Assembly: GCF_002081825.1 (NCBI RefSeq)
Contig: NZ_MUKU01000020.1
Location: forward strand, 1 to 64,000
Source of the DNA: Chromobacterium haemolyticum
GTDB taxonomy: Bacteria; Pseudomonadota; Gammaproteobacteria; Burkholderiales; Chromobacteriaceae
Reading direction: 5' to 3'
DNA: 64,000 nt
Position 1 is the first letter of the stretch. Every line of letters starts with the position of its first letter. The translations under genes and the position numbers were made by a program. This document shows, piece after piece, positions 45,697 through 53,055 of the stretch. The notes below the pieces were generated by a model. The model saw nothing but the letters and a program-made list of their open reading frames with translations, had not been told where the DNA came from and did no database searches.

Positions 45697-46575
45697 TTAG
45701 AGAGGGACGGGGGCGATGACGGCGAGCAGCCGCGCCGCCAGCTCGGCCGGCGCTTCGATATGGCAGGCGTGGCCGCAATTGGGCAGCGGTTCGAACGGCG
45801 CGTCGAAGACGGCGGCGACGGCGCGGCAGTCCGCGGGCGGGGTGGCCAGGTCGTGTTCGCCGCACCAGACCGCCACCGGCAGCGGGGAGGGCGCGTAGCG
45901 GGCGATGTCGTCGCCAGTCAGCAGTTCGACGGCTTGGCCGTAGCCGTCCTCATCAAGCTGGGCCATATTCCAGCGTACCCAGGCGCGCGCGGTCGCGTCG
46001 GCGGCGGCGGAGAGCAGGCGGGCGGGCGCTTGCGCAGCCACTTGGACAATGCCTTGGGTGTGCAGCGCGCGCAGCCGGTCTTTGCGGATCCGCATGCCGT
46101 CGGCGCGTCGGTCAATGGCGCCGTAGCCGCGGGCGGGGGAGACCAGCAACAGCCGCTCCAGCCGCTGCGGATAGCCGTGGGCGTGGGCGGCGGCCATCAG
46201 GCCGCCCAAGGAGTGGCCAACCAGCGCGCAGCGGGTGACGCCGGCGGCTTTAAGAAAGCTTTCCAGCGCCAGCGCGTAATCGCCGGCTCTGGGGCGGGCC
46301 TGCTGCAACGGGGTGGAGTCGCCGTAGCCGGGCGCATCCCAAGCCAGTACGCGAGCATGCGGCGCCAGCGCGTCGGCGACGTCAAGCCAGCTGGCTGAGG
46401 TGGAGCCGATGCCGTGCAGCAGTACGATGGTTGGCTCGCCGGCGCCGCATTCGCGGTAGGCGAAGACGCGGCCGGCCGCGTTCAGGCGGCGTTCCGGAAA
46501 GCTTTGGCGCAAGCGCCGACGCAGGCCGAGCAGAACAGCCTCATCGGCCGCCGCGGGTAGATCCAGTGCGGTCAT
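45697..46575 (-). CDS. Alpha/beta hydrolase, likely C-C bond or ester hydrolase of the catabolic operon
   Basis: 292 aa from ATG 46575. Oxyanion motif IVLLHGIGSTSASW, nucleophile LVGHSLGGLMAAAH, acid in WCGEHDLATPP and His in NCGHACHIEAPAE. The family includes meta-cleavage product hydrolases, which would suit the extradiol dioxygenase of this operon; ester hydrolysis is an alternative. Start 11 nt after the SDR gene. Confidence 0.87.
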   Translation of the reverse strand: MTALDLPAAADEAVLLGLRRRLRQSFPERRLNAAGRVFAYRECGAGEPTIVLLHGIGSTSASWLDVADALAPHARVLAWDAPGYGDSTPLQQARPRAGDYALALESFLKAAGVTRCALVGHSLGGLMAAAHAHGYPQRLERLLLVSPARGYGAIDRRADGMRIRKDRLRALHTQGIVQVAAQAPARLLSAAADATARAWVRWNMAQLDEDGYGQAVELLTGDDIARYAPSPLPVAVWCGEHDLATPPADCRAVAAVFDAPFEPLPNCGHACHIEAPAELAARLLAVIAPVPL

Positions 46576-46586
46576 GGGGTGTCCCT

Positions 46587-47342
46587 TCAGTGCATGACGA
46601 AGCCGCCGTTCACCGCCAGCAATTGGCCGGTGACGAAGCGGGAAAGATCGGACAAACAGAACAGCACCGCGCCGCAGACGTCGTCCGGGGTTTGCGGGCG
46701 TTCCAACGCGCGCTGCTCCACATATTGACGATGGCGCGCGGCGGAAACCTGAGCGGTGGCTTCGCCCAGGGTCAGGCCGGGCGCGACGGCGTTGACGGTG
46801 ATGCCGGCCGCGCCCAGTTCGCGCGCCAGGCTGCGGCTCATGGCGATGACCGCGCCCTTGCTGGCGGCGTAGGCCAGCAGCCGCGGCGCGCCCCATAGCG
46901 CGGTGTCGGAGGCGAGGTTCACCACGGCGCCGCGGCCGGAGGCGCCCAGCGCCTGAGCGCAGGCCATGGTCGTCAGCCAGACGCCGCGCACGTTGACCGC
47001 CATCACCCGGTCCCAGCACTCAATATCCAGTTCGGCGGCGGCAATGCCGCCGGAATCGGTGACCGCGCCGTTGTTGACCAGGCCGTCCAGCCCGCCCAGC
47101 AAGCGGACGGCTTCATCTACGCCGCCGCGGATGGAGGCCGGATCGGCCAGATCCAGAGGCAGCGCCCAGGCGGTATGGCCGGCGGCGCGCAGCTGTTCCG
47201 CCTCGGCCTGCGCCAGTTCGTGGCGCAGGTCGGCAATCACCACCGCCGCGCCTTCTCGGGCTGCGCTTTGGGCGAAGGCGAGCCCGAGTCCGCGTGCGCC
47301 GCCGGTGATCAGAACGCGTCTGTCTTTGAGGTTGTCCGGCAT
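46587..47342 (-). CDS. SDR-family oxidoreductase
   Basis: 251 aa from ATG 47342 with AAGGAG upstream. Classical SDR motifs: LITGGARGLGLAFAQ, NNGAV, Ser in VVNLASDTALWG, and the catalytic YAASK in LLAYAASKGAVIAMS. End motif FVTGQLLAVNGG. It probably oxidises or reduces a hydroxy intermediate, for example a cis-diol or beta-hydroxy compound. Confidence 0.92.
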   Translation of the reverse strand: MPDNLKDRRVLITGGARGLGLAFAQSAAREGAAVVIADLRHELAQAEAEQLRAAGHTAWALPLDLADPASIRGGVDEAVRLLGGLDGLVNNGAVTDSGGIAAAELDIECWDRVMAVNVRGVWLTTMACAQALGASGRGAVVNLASDTALWGAPRLLAYAASKGAVIAMSRSLARELGAAGITVNAVAPGLTLGEATAQVSAARHRQYVEQRALERPQTPDDVCGAVLFCLSDLSRFVTGQLLAVNGGFVMH

Positions 47343-47388
47343 GAAATCTCCTTGAAAGGGTTGGCGTGGGCGCAAGGCCGTTTGCGGA

Positions 47389-48273
47389 TTAGAAATGCCA
47401 CTCCAGATTCAGGGTGGGCGTATTGGTGTCCAGGCCCGGCCCGCCGGCGTTGCCGTAGGTATTGCGGCGCAGCTCGTAACCCAGACCCAGCCAAAGCGCG
47501 TTCTTGGTCTTGAAGGCCAGCAGGCCGATATCGGCCATCAGCGAGGGGCGGATCAGGTATTCGGCGGCGGTGTCCCGGTTCTGGTAATCCTTGCCTTTTT
47601 TGGCGTTGTAAAAGGCGTAGCCCTGGAATTTCAGCGGCAGCCCGGCCCATTGGAAAGGCAGGCCCCAGGCCAGTTCCAGGCGCGGAAAGGGATCGAAGGC
47701 GACGCTATTGCTATTGCCCGCCTGGCGGCAGGGGGTCAGACCGCATTCGCCCCATTCCCGCGCGTAGAGCAGGGCTAGATTGAGGTAGCCGGGCACGTCG
47801 AACTGCGCGGTGGGGCCGATGACCAGCATGCGTTTGGCCGGGGAAAAGGTGGAATTCTTGGTTTCCACGTCGAAGCCGGCTTGCAGCGAGAAGTCGCGGA
47901 TCGGGCCGAAGTTGGCGGTGCTGCCGCTGAGTTTTTTCCATTGCAGCTGATGGCGGTAGGCGAGATAGAACTCCGTGGCACCGTTGTCCGGGCCGGAGCT
48001 GGACGGGTCGGCGCCGTTGGAGCGCAGGTAATCCAGCACGAAGAAATTGCTGCCTAAGCGATAGGCGGAACTGTGGTTGAGGGTGAGGATCTGTTTGCGG
48101 ATGTCCCGGTTGTTGCCGGGTTCCTGATAGGCGTTGCCGAAGCGGTAGCCGATAAAGGTGTCGGACCAGTCCGCGGCGTAGGCGGACGCGGACAGGGCCA
48201 GGCAGAGCGCGGCCAGCGTCCGGGGGCGTCGGGCGCGGGACGGTCGAGTACGGGGCAAGTGGATAGGGGGCAT
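47389..48273 (-). CDS. Outer-membrane beta-barrel channel, Tsx-like
   Basis: 294 aa with a basic N-terminus, hydrophobic core and cleavage after AYA near residue 33, then WSDTFIGYRFGNAYQEPGN and many amphipathic strands with aromatic ends, finishing in Phe (LNLEWHF). This resembles the Tsx/outer envelope channel group. It is the first gene of the catabolic operon and probably admits the substrate through the outer membrane. Confidence 0.8.
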   Translation of the reverse strand: MPPIHLPRTRPSRARRPRTLAALCLALSASAYAADWSDTFIGYRFGNAYQEPGNNRDIRKQILTLNHSSAYRLGSNFFVLDYLRSNGADPSSSGPDNGATEFYLAYRHQLQWKKLSGSTANFGPIRDFSLQAGFDVETKNSTFSPAKRMLVIGPTAQFDVPGYLNLALLYAREWGECGLTPCRQAGNSNSVAFDPFPRLELAWGLPFQWAGLPLKFQGYAFYNAKKGKDYQNRDTAAEYLIRPSLMADIGLLAFKTKNALWLGLGYELRRNTYGNAGGPGLDTNTPTLNLEWHF

Positions 48274-48326
48274 TGCTGTTTCTCCTCATAAACCTGGTCG
48301 TCATTGAATGCGCCGGCTTTTATTTT

Positions 48327-48363
48327 TGTTCCACCTATAAAACAAGGATTTATTTGTGGAACA
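48327..48363. promoter_or_regulatory. Inverted repeat, candidate IclR operator 1
   Basis: TGTTCCAC (48327-48334) and GTGGAACA (48356-48363) are perfect inverted arms 29 bp apart centre to centre, between the divergent porin and cupin genes. The 48274-48570 region holds no gene. Confidence 0.45.
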
Positions 48364-48450
48364 TGATCGACTTTATGAGGTGAAAACCGAGCAAAATATT
48401 AGGGTTTTCCCTAATATTTGGCCTGGGTTCGGCTTGCCTAGGCTATAGAA

Positions 48451-48477
48451 GATTTCATCAATGAAATCATGTTTCAT
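48451..48477. promoter_or_regulatory. Overlapping palindromes, candidate IclR operator 2
   Basis: GATTTCAT-CA-ATGAAATC (48451-48468) is a perfect inverted repeat, and ATGAAATCATGTTTCAT (48461-48477) is an imperfect one resembling the TGAAACA/TGTTTCA boxes of IclR-family regulators such as KdgR. Located about 100 bp ahead of the cupin gene. Confidence 0.5.
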
Positions 48478-48570
48478 AGACGGAACAAATGGGGCGCCCA
48501 GCGCCGCTCCCAGCGTTCCGGTTTCGACATTCCAGCCTGCGAGCAGGCTGCCCGCCGTTGAAAGACCTCC

Positions 48571-49119
48571 ATGAACAATGATCGTTTGAATGAATTGGTG
48601 CGGGAGGCTCTGCCTTCCTTGGCCAGGCCGGCCGACAAGAGCTTTGCCGAGTGGATGGCGTCGCGTTGCGTGTTGCGTTCCACTCGCCGTTACGACTGGG
48701 ACGCCTTGAAGTTTCAGGCGGATTTCAAGCCGGAGTACGGCCGCGCGCAGATGCGCTATGTCGGCACCGGCGCCACCGGGGTGGCCGCCGACGGCAATAC
48801 CGTGCCGGCGGTGCACTTCACTTTTTCCACGATGAAGATTCCGCCTGGCCATATCGGCCCCTTGCATCTGCACACCGACGCGGAGGAGATCTTCTTTGTG
48901 TTGCAAGGCACGGTGAAGCTGTTTTGCGAATCTTTGGAAGGGGAGCGGTGGGAGGCGGTCGTCGGCCCGCGGGATCTGATCTCGATTCCGCCGGGGATCT
49001 ACCGCGGCGAAGAGAATGTGGGCGACGACGACGCCTTGCTCTGCGTGATGGTGGGTTCGCCGCGGCCAGCGACGCCCACTTATCGGCCGGACGACCCCTT
49101 ATCCAGGATCAAGCGCTGA
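48571..49119 (+). CDS. Cupin-domain protein
   Basis: 182 aa. The cupin motifs are GHIGPLHLHTDAEEIFFVLQG (metal-binding His residues and Glu) and DLISIPPGIYRGEENVG. N-terminal 65 residues are helical. Transcribed divergently from the catabolic operon across a region rich in palindromes, so it is likely co-regulated; it may be a small dioxygenase, isomerase or ligand-binding protein of the same pathway. Confidence 0.85.
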   Translation: MNNDRLNELVREALPSLARPADKSFAEWMASRCVLRSTRRYDWDALKFQADFKPEYGRAQMRYVGTGATGVAADGNTVPAVHFTFSTMKIPPGHIGPLHLHTDAEEIFFVLQGTVKLFCESLEGERWEAVVGPRDLISIPPGIYRGEENVGDDDALLCVMVGSPRPATPTYRPDDPLSRIKR

Positions 49120-49149
49120 TGGCCTGTTGAATTAGACGCGGTCAAAACA

Positions 49150-49183
49150 AAAGCCGCCCGGCGCATCGGCGCCGGGCGGCTTT
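49150..49183. terminator. Bidirectional terminator between cupin and efp genes
   Basis: A perfect 15-bp stem (49150-49164 with 49169-49183) and ATCG loop, flanked by A-run on the left and TTT on the right. It serves convergent transcripts from the cupin gene and from efp. Confidence 0.85.
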
Positions 49184-49207
49184 GGGCACTGCGAAGCAAG
49201 AGGACGC

Positions 49208-49771
49208 TTAGGCGCGCTTCTTGAATTCGTTGGTGCGGGTGTCGATTTCGATCTTTTCGCCGGTGTTGACGAAGGCCGGAACCTGAACTTCGAAGGTGGT
49301 GCCCACCAGGCGAGCCGGCTTCAGCACTTTCCCGGAGGTGTCGCCGCGTACGGCCGGTTCGGTGTATTCCACTTCGCGGATCACGGTAGTCGGCAGTTCA
49401 ACCGAGATGGCCTTGCCGTCGTAGAAGGTCACTTGGCACACTTCTTCCATGCCGTCGACGATGAAGTTCAGCGTGTCGCCCAGGTTGTCGGCTTCCACTT
49501 CGTACTGATTGAATTCGGTGTCCATGAACACGTACATCGGATCGGCGAAGTAGGAGTAGGTGCAGTCCTTGCGGTCCAGCACGATGACGTCGAACTTGTC
49601 GTCTGCGCGGTATACGGCTTCGCTGCCGGCGCCGGTCAACAGGTTCTTCATCTTCATTTTCACAACGGAGGCGTTGCGGCCGGATTTGCTGAATTCAGCC
49701 TTCTGCACGACCATCGGGTCGCTGCCTACCATGAATACGTTGCCGGCGCGGAGTTCTTGTGCGGTTTTCAT
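49208..49771 (-). CDS. efp: Elongation factor P
   Basis: 187 aa, standard length. [16 protein letters not shown] start, three-domain EF-P sequence ending RTNEFKKRA. The modified loop is SKSGRNAS with Arg at position 32, not Lys34, the form that is rhamnosylated by EarP in Pseudomonas, Shewanella and Neisseria. EF-P rescues ribosomes stalled at polyproline. The earP gene lies 61 nt upstream on the same strand, and the shared order supports co-transcription. A longer frame to 49852 is rejected. Confidence 0.97.
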   Translation of the reverse strand: MKTAQELRAGNVFMVGSDPMVVQKAEFSKSGRNASVVKMKMKNLLTGAGSEAVYRADDKFDVIVLDRKDCTYSYFADPMYVFMDTEFNQYEVEADNLGDTLNFIVDGMEEVCQVTFYDGKAISVELPTTVIREVEYTEPAVRGDTSGKVLKPARLVGTTFEVQVPAFVNTGEKIEIDTRTNEFKKRA

Positions 49772-49832
49772 TACTAAAAGTCCCAAACTCTTGATTGAAG
49801 TCGGAAAAAAGGTTTCCGAAAAACGGCGTATT

Positions 49833-50978
49833 TTAGCCGATTTCCCGGACAAAGTGCAGCAGTCTGTCGCCTAGATCGCCGTCCGCCAGCAATTTTTCCG
49901 GCCAAACGGCGGCGTGCTCGCGCCAGGCGGGCAGCCAGGCGGCCAATTCCGTCCAGGCGGCGGCCATGTCGGCGCCGTGGTTCCAGGCATGGCTGGCGGC
50001 TGTGAGTGCTTGCGCCGCTCCGACGGGCAGCGCCGCGCCGTACTGTGACAAAAAGGCATCAAGCTTGGCCAGATGGGCGGCGTCGTCCTGCGGGTAGATG
50101 TGCCAGAGAAACGGCCGGCCCGCCCATTGCGCGCGCACGAAGCTGTCTTCGCCGCGCACCAGATTGAGGTCGCAGGACCACAGCAGCAAGTCGTAGCTGT
50201 CCTGGTCTGTCATCGGCAATACCTTGACCGTCAACTGGCCCTGGCGCGCCAGCATGCCGGCGCGCAATGGGTAGCCGAAGACGCGGGCCGCGTCCGGCAG
50301 CGCCTTGCCTTCCGGCAGCAGGCAGGTCACCGGGCGTTCGCCCAATGCCCAGGCGGCCAGCAGGCTGGTGACGGCCGGGTTTTCATAGGCGAACAGGCTG
50401 ATGCGCCACTCGTCCGCGGCCGGTTCCGGCAGCTCCAGCAGTTGCCAGTAGGCGCGGCGCGCCAGCGCGTCGTCCTGCCATTGGCGGCGGACGTCGAGCA
50501 GGCCCTGTTCGCAGATCAGGCCGCCGGTGTCGGCCTCGAAGCCGGGGAAGAAGAAATGCTTGGTCAGCGGCAGCTGCGGATGCGGCGAGGGCTGGCGGTG
50601 GCAGCCACGGGTCCAGTCTTCCGCCGACAGGTATTCCAGATTGATCCACACCGGCTTGATCGCCTTGGCGGCCATCGCTTGCTCGAAGAGCTCCGGCAAC
50701 CGGCAGCCGAAGGCCTCGATCACCACGTCGGCGGGCACGGTGCCCGCGGGCGGGCCGTCCGCCGGCCAGTGGCGGATGTCGATGTCGGCCAGCCGCTGGA
50801 CCGGCAAAGCCGGGTCCAGGTCGGGCGCGATGCGGGCGAAGCTGGCCAGGTCGTCCACCCACAGCCGCACTTCCAGGCCGAAGTCGTGGGCCAGCCGGCG
50901 CGCCAGCCGCCAGGCGACGCCGATGTCGCCGTAGTTGTCGACCACGGCGCAGAAGATATCCCAGTGTTTGCGTTCCAT
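49833..50978 (-). CDS. earP: EF-P arginine rhamnosyltransferase EarP
   Basis: 381 aa from ATG 50978 ([21 protein letters not shown]). The family signature with [31 protein letters not shown] and [21 protein letters not shown] (nucleotide-sugar site) is clear. It transfers rhamnose from dTDP-rhamnose to Arg32 of EF-P. Its pairing with efp and the Arg32 loop agree. Confidence 0.96.
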   Translation of the reverse strand: MERKHWDIFCAVVDNYGDIGVAWRLARRLAHDFGLEVRLWVDDLASFARIAPDLDPALPVQRLADIDIRHWPADGPPAGTVPADVVIEAFGCRLPELFEQAMAAKAIKPVWINLEYLSAEDWTRGCHRQPSPHPQLPLTKHFFFPGFEADTGGLICEQGLLDVRRQWQDDALARRAYWQLLELPEPAADEWRISLFAYENPAVTSLLAAWALGERPVTCLLPEGKALPDAARVFGYPLRAGMLARQGQLTVKVLPMTDQDSYDLLLWSCDLNLVRGEDSFVRAQWAGRPFLWHIYPQDDAAHLAKLDAFLSQYGAALPVGAAQALTAASHAWNHGADMAAAWTELAAWLPAWREHAAVWPEKLLADGDLGDRLLHFVREIG

Positions 50979-51033
50979 TGGCGGTGCCGCGCGTGAAAAT
51001 GGCGGCAGCTTAGCACGCCGCCGCGTGTTCATG

Positions 51034-51059
51034 AAAAACCCCGCACCGGAGCGCGGGGT
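51034..51059 (-). terminator. Rho-independent terminator downstream of nupC
   Basis: On the minus strand, a CCCCGC/GCGGGG stem is followed by TTTTT. It lies in the 318-bp gap between nupC and earP, which also holds another hairpin and a MITE-like element. Confidence 0.65.
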
Positions 51060-51100
51060 GACATAAAGATTAAGACGCCGCGCACAAAGGCCTGAGTTCG

Positions 51101-51136
51101 TAGCGTGGGCAAGTCCTTTGGGCTTGTCCACGCTAC
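51101..51136. repeat. Imperfect inverted repeat in the nupC-earP gap
   Basis: TAGCGTGGGCAAG and CTTGTCCACGCTA pair as a nearly perfect 13-bp hairpin with a short loop. No T-run follows. Possibly a REP-like or mRNA-stabilising hairpin. Confidence 0.45.
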
Positions 51137-51166
51137 AACTAGATCAAAACGCGGTGATTGCTTTTA

Positions 51167-51296
51167 GAACCGGTGTACGATCTCGCGAGACAAGGCGAGA
51201 ACCGCTGAGAAAGCGGAATGTACGCGTGGTACATGAGCATTTCGAAGCGGTTTTCAACGCCGTATCGCCGACGCGCAGCAGATCGTAAACAGGTTC
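51167..51296 (-). repeat. MITE-like element, copy 3
   Basis: 130 bp in inverse orientation to the other copies, flanked by TTA on both sides (51164-51166 and 51297-51299). The right TTA is the complement of the nupC TAA stop. The ends read GAACCGGTGTACGATCTCGC and, on the other strand, GAACCTGTTTACGATCTGCT. Confidence 0.9.
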
Positions 51297-52643
51297 TTAG
51301 AAAATGGACATCCACAGGCCGGCGGTGGTCGCCGTCATGAAACCCGCCATCACGGCGGCGGCCAGCGCGCGCATGCCGATCTGGGCCAATTCCTTCTGCC
51401 GCGACGGCGCCAGCGCGCCGATGCCGGCGACGCAGATGCCCACCGAGCTGAAGTTGGAGAAGCTGGACAGCGCGAAGGTGGAGATCAGGATGGCCTGCGG
51501 CGACAGGGTGCCGGCGGCCTTCATCTTGGCCAGGTCCAGGTAAGAAATGAACTCGTTGACCACGATTTTCTGGCCCAGCAGGCTGCCCACTTCCAGGGTT
51601 TCGTGCCAACTCACGCCCATCATGAAGGCGAACACGCGGAAGGCCTGGCCAAACAGGTATTGCAGCGTCAGGCCGTCGAACACGCCGTTAGTGGAGGCTT
51701 TGATCATCTCGTTGACGCCCAGCGCCGCGCCGATGCCGTCCTTCACCACGAAGTTGGCCAGCGCGATCATGGAGACGATGGCCAGGATGATGGTGGCCAC
51801 CGCGGCGGCCATCTTCATGCCGGACATCGCGCCGTTGACGATGGCGTTGATGAAGCTGCCCTGATCGTCGTCCTGGCTGTAGTCCAGTTTGTCGCTGGAG
51901 GTGTGGCCGCGATCGGTTTCCGGGTAGATGATCTTGGCGAACACCACGGCTGCCGGCGCGTTCATGAAGGAGGCCATCAGCAGATAAGTGGCGAATTTAG
52001 CCTGTTCCGCCGGGTCGCTGCCGCCGAGGAAGGCGACATAGGCGGCCAGCACGCCGCCGGCCAGCGTGGACATGCCGGCAATCATCACGCAGGCCAGCTC
52101 GGAGCGGGTCATGTGCTTGATATAGGGGCGGATCAGCAGCGGGGCCTCGGTCTGGCCGAGAAAGATGTTGCCGGCCACGGTCAGGCTTTCCGGACCGGAT
52201 AGCTTCATGCTGCGTTTCATCACCCAGGCCATGCCGGCCACCACGCGCTGCAAGATGCCCAAATGGTAGAGCAGGGCGCTGAAGGCGGAGAAGAAAATGA
52301 TCACGGGCAAGACCATGAAGGCGAACAAGAAGCCCATGCTGCCGTTGGGTTTGGCCAGGTCGCCGAACACGAAGGCGGCGCCTTCGCCGGAGAAGGTCAG
52401 TACTTTGGCGAAGCCGGAGCCGAAGGCTTCGAACACCGCGCGAGCGGCCGGTACGTAGTTGATGACCAAGAACAGCGTGCTTTGCATGATCAGGCCGATC
52501 AGCACGATGCGCCAGTTGATGGCTTTGCGATTGGTGGACAGCGCATAGGCGGTGCCCAGCAGGAACAACATGCCGACGAGAGCTTGTAAGGTATTCACGA
52601 ACAACCCTGAGATGAAGGTGCGGAAGCTGACCGGCTGGCGCAT
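51297..52643 (-). CDS. nupC: Nucleoside transporter NupC (CNT family)
   Basis: 448 aa with about 10 hydrophobic segments. CNT signatures: GNIFLGQTEAPLLIRPYI and ELACVMIAGMSTLAGGVLAAYV (nucleoside and sodium/proton binding), NFSSVGICVAGIGALAP near the end. It imports nucleosides. The gap upstream to the next gene (235 bp) probably holds its promoter; a TTAGCTAA palindrome lies about 40 bp upstream of the start. Confidence 0.92.
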   Translation of the reverse strand: MRQPVSFRTFISGLFVNTLQALVGMLFLLGTAYALSTNRKAINWRIVLIGLIMQSTLFLVINYVPAARAVFEAFGSGFAKVLTFSGEGAAFVFGDLAKPNGSMGFLFAFMVLPVIIFFSAFSALLYHLGILQRVVAGMAWVMKRSMKLSGPESLTVAGNIFLGQTEAPLLIRPYIKHMTRSELACVMIAGMSTLAGGVLAAYVAFLGGSDPAEQAKFATYLLMASFMNAPAAVVFAKIIYPETDRGHTSSDKLDYSQDDDQGSFINAIVNGAMSGMKMAAAVATIILAIVSMIALANFVVKDGIGAALGVNEMIKASTNGVFDGLTLQYLFGQAFRVFAFMMGVSWHETLEVGSLLGQKIVVNEFISYLDLAKMKAAGTLSPQAILISTFALSSFSNFSSVGICVAGIGALAPSRQKELAQIGMRALAAAVMAGFMTATTAGLWMSIF

Positions 52644-52832
52644 GGCGCCGGGCCAGGCGGATCCAACGATTATTAGATGATGATTAGCTAATATTGCTCA
52701 AGGTGCGCGATTTTACAGCAAAAATCGGAGAACGAAAGCGATTGCAGCGCTTTGTCCTTGATTTTATTCAGTTTGGGTGGGATTTGGGCTTGTGCCGGGA
52801 CAGATGGGCGCGTAGTCAGGGCTTGGAGAAGC

Positions 52833-52854
52833 CCCGGCGCAAGGACGCGCCGGG
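52833..52854 (-). terminator. Hairpin downstream of ccoS
   Basis: CCCGGCGC-AAGGAC-GCGCCGGG is a perfect 8-bp stem, 25 bp after the ccoS stop on the minus strand. No T-run is visible, so it may be a weak terminator or an mRNA end stabiliser. Confidence 0.4.
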
Positions 52855-52878
52855 AGCGGTTTGGGCGTGTGGTGGCTC

Positions 52879-53055
52879 TTAGTCGCCGGGAGGCACGTTG
52901 CCGTCGTCCTTGGGCTTGTCGTCATCCATCAGAATGCGGTGAGCCGGGCCTTCCATATCGTCGAACTGACCGTTGCGGGTGGCCCACCAGAAAATGCCGC
53001 CGATGACGAAGGCCAGCACGAGGCTGAGCGGGATGAGCAGGTACAGGCTTTCCAT
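52879..53055 (-). CDS. ccoS: cbb3-type cytochrome oxidase assembly protein CcoS
   Basis: 58 aa from ATG 53055 (MESLYLLIPLSLVLAFVIGG ... FWWATRNGQFDDMEGPAHRI). The single membrane helix and the FWWAxxxGQFDDMEGPAxRIL motif are diagnostic. It is needed for cofactor insertion into cbb3 oxidase. The ATG shares one base with the ccoI stop. Confidence 0.95.
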   Translation of the reverse strand: MESLYLLIPLSLVLAFVIGGIFWWATRNGQFDDMEGPAHRILMDDDKPKDDGNVPPGD

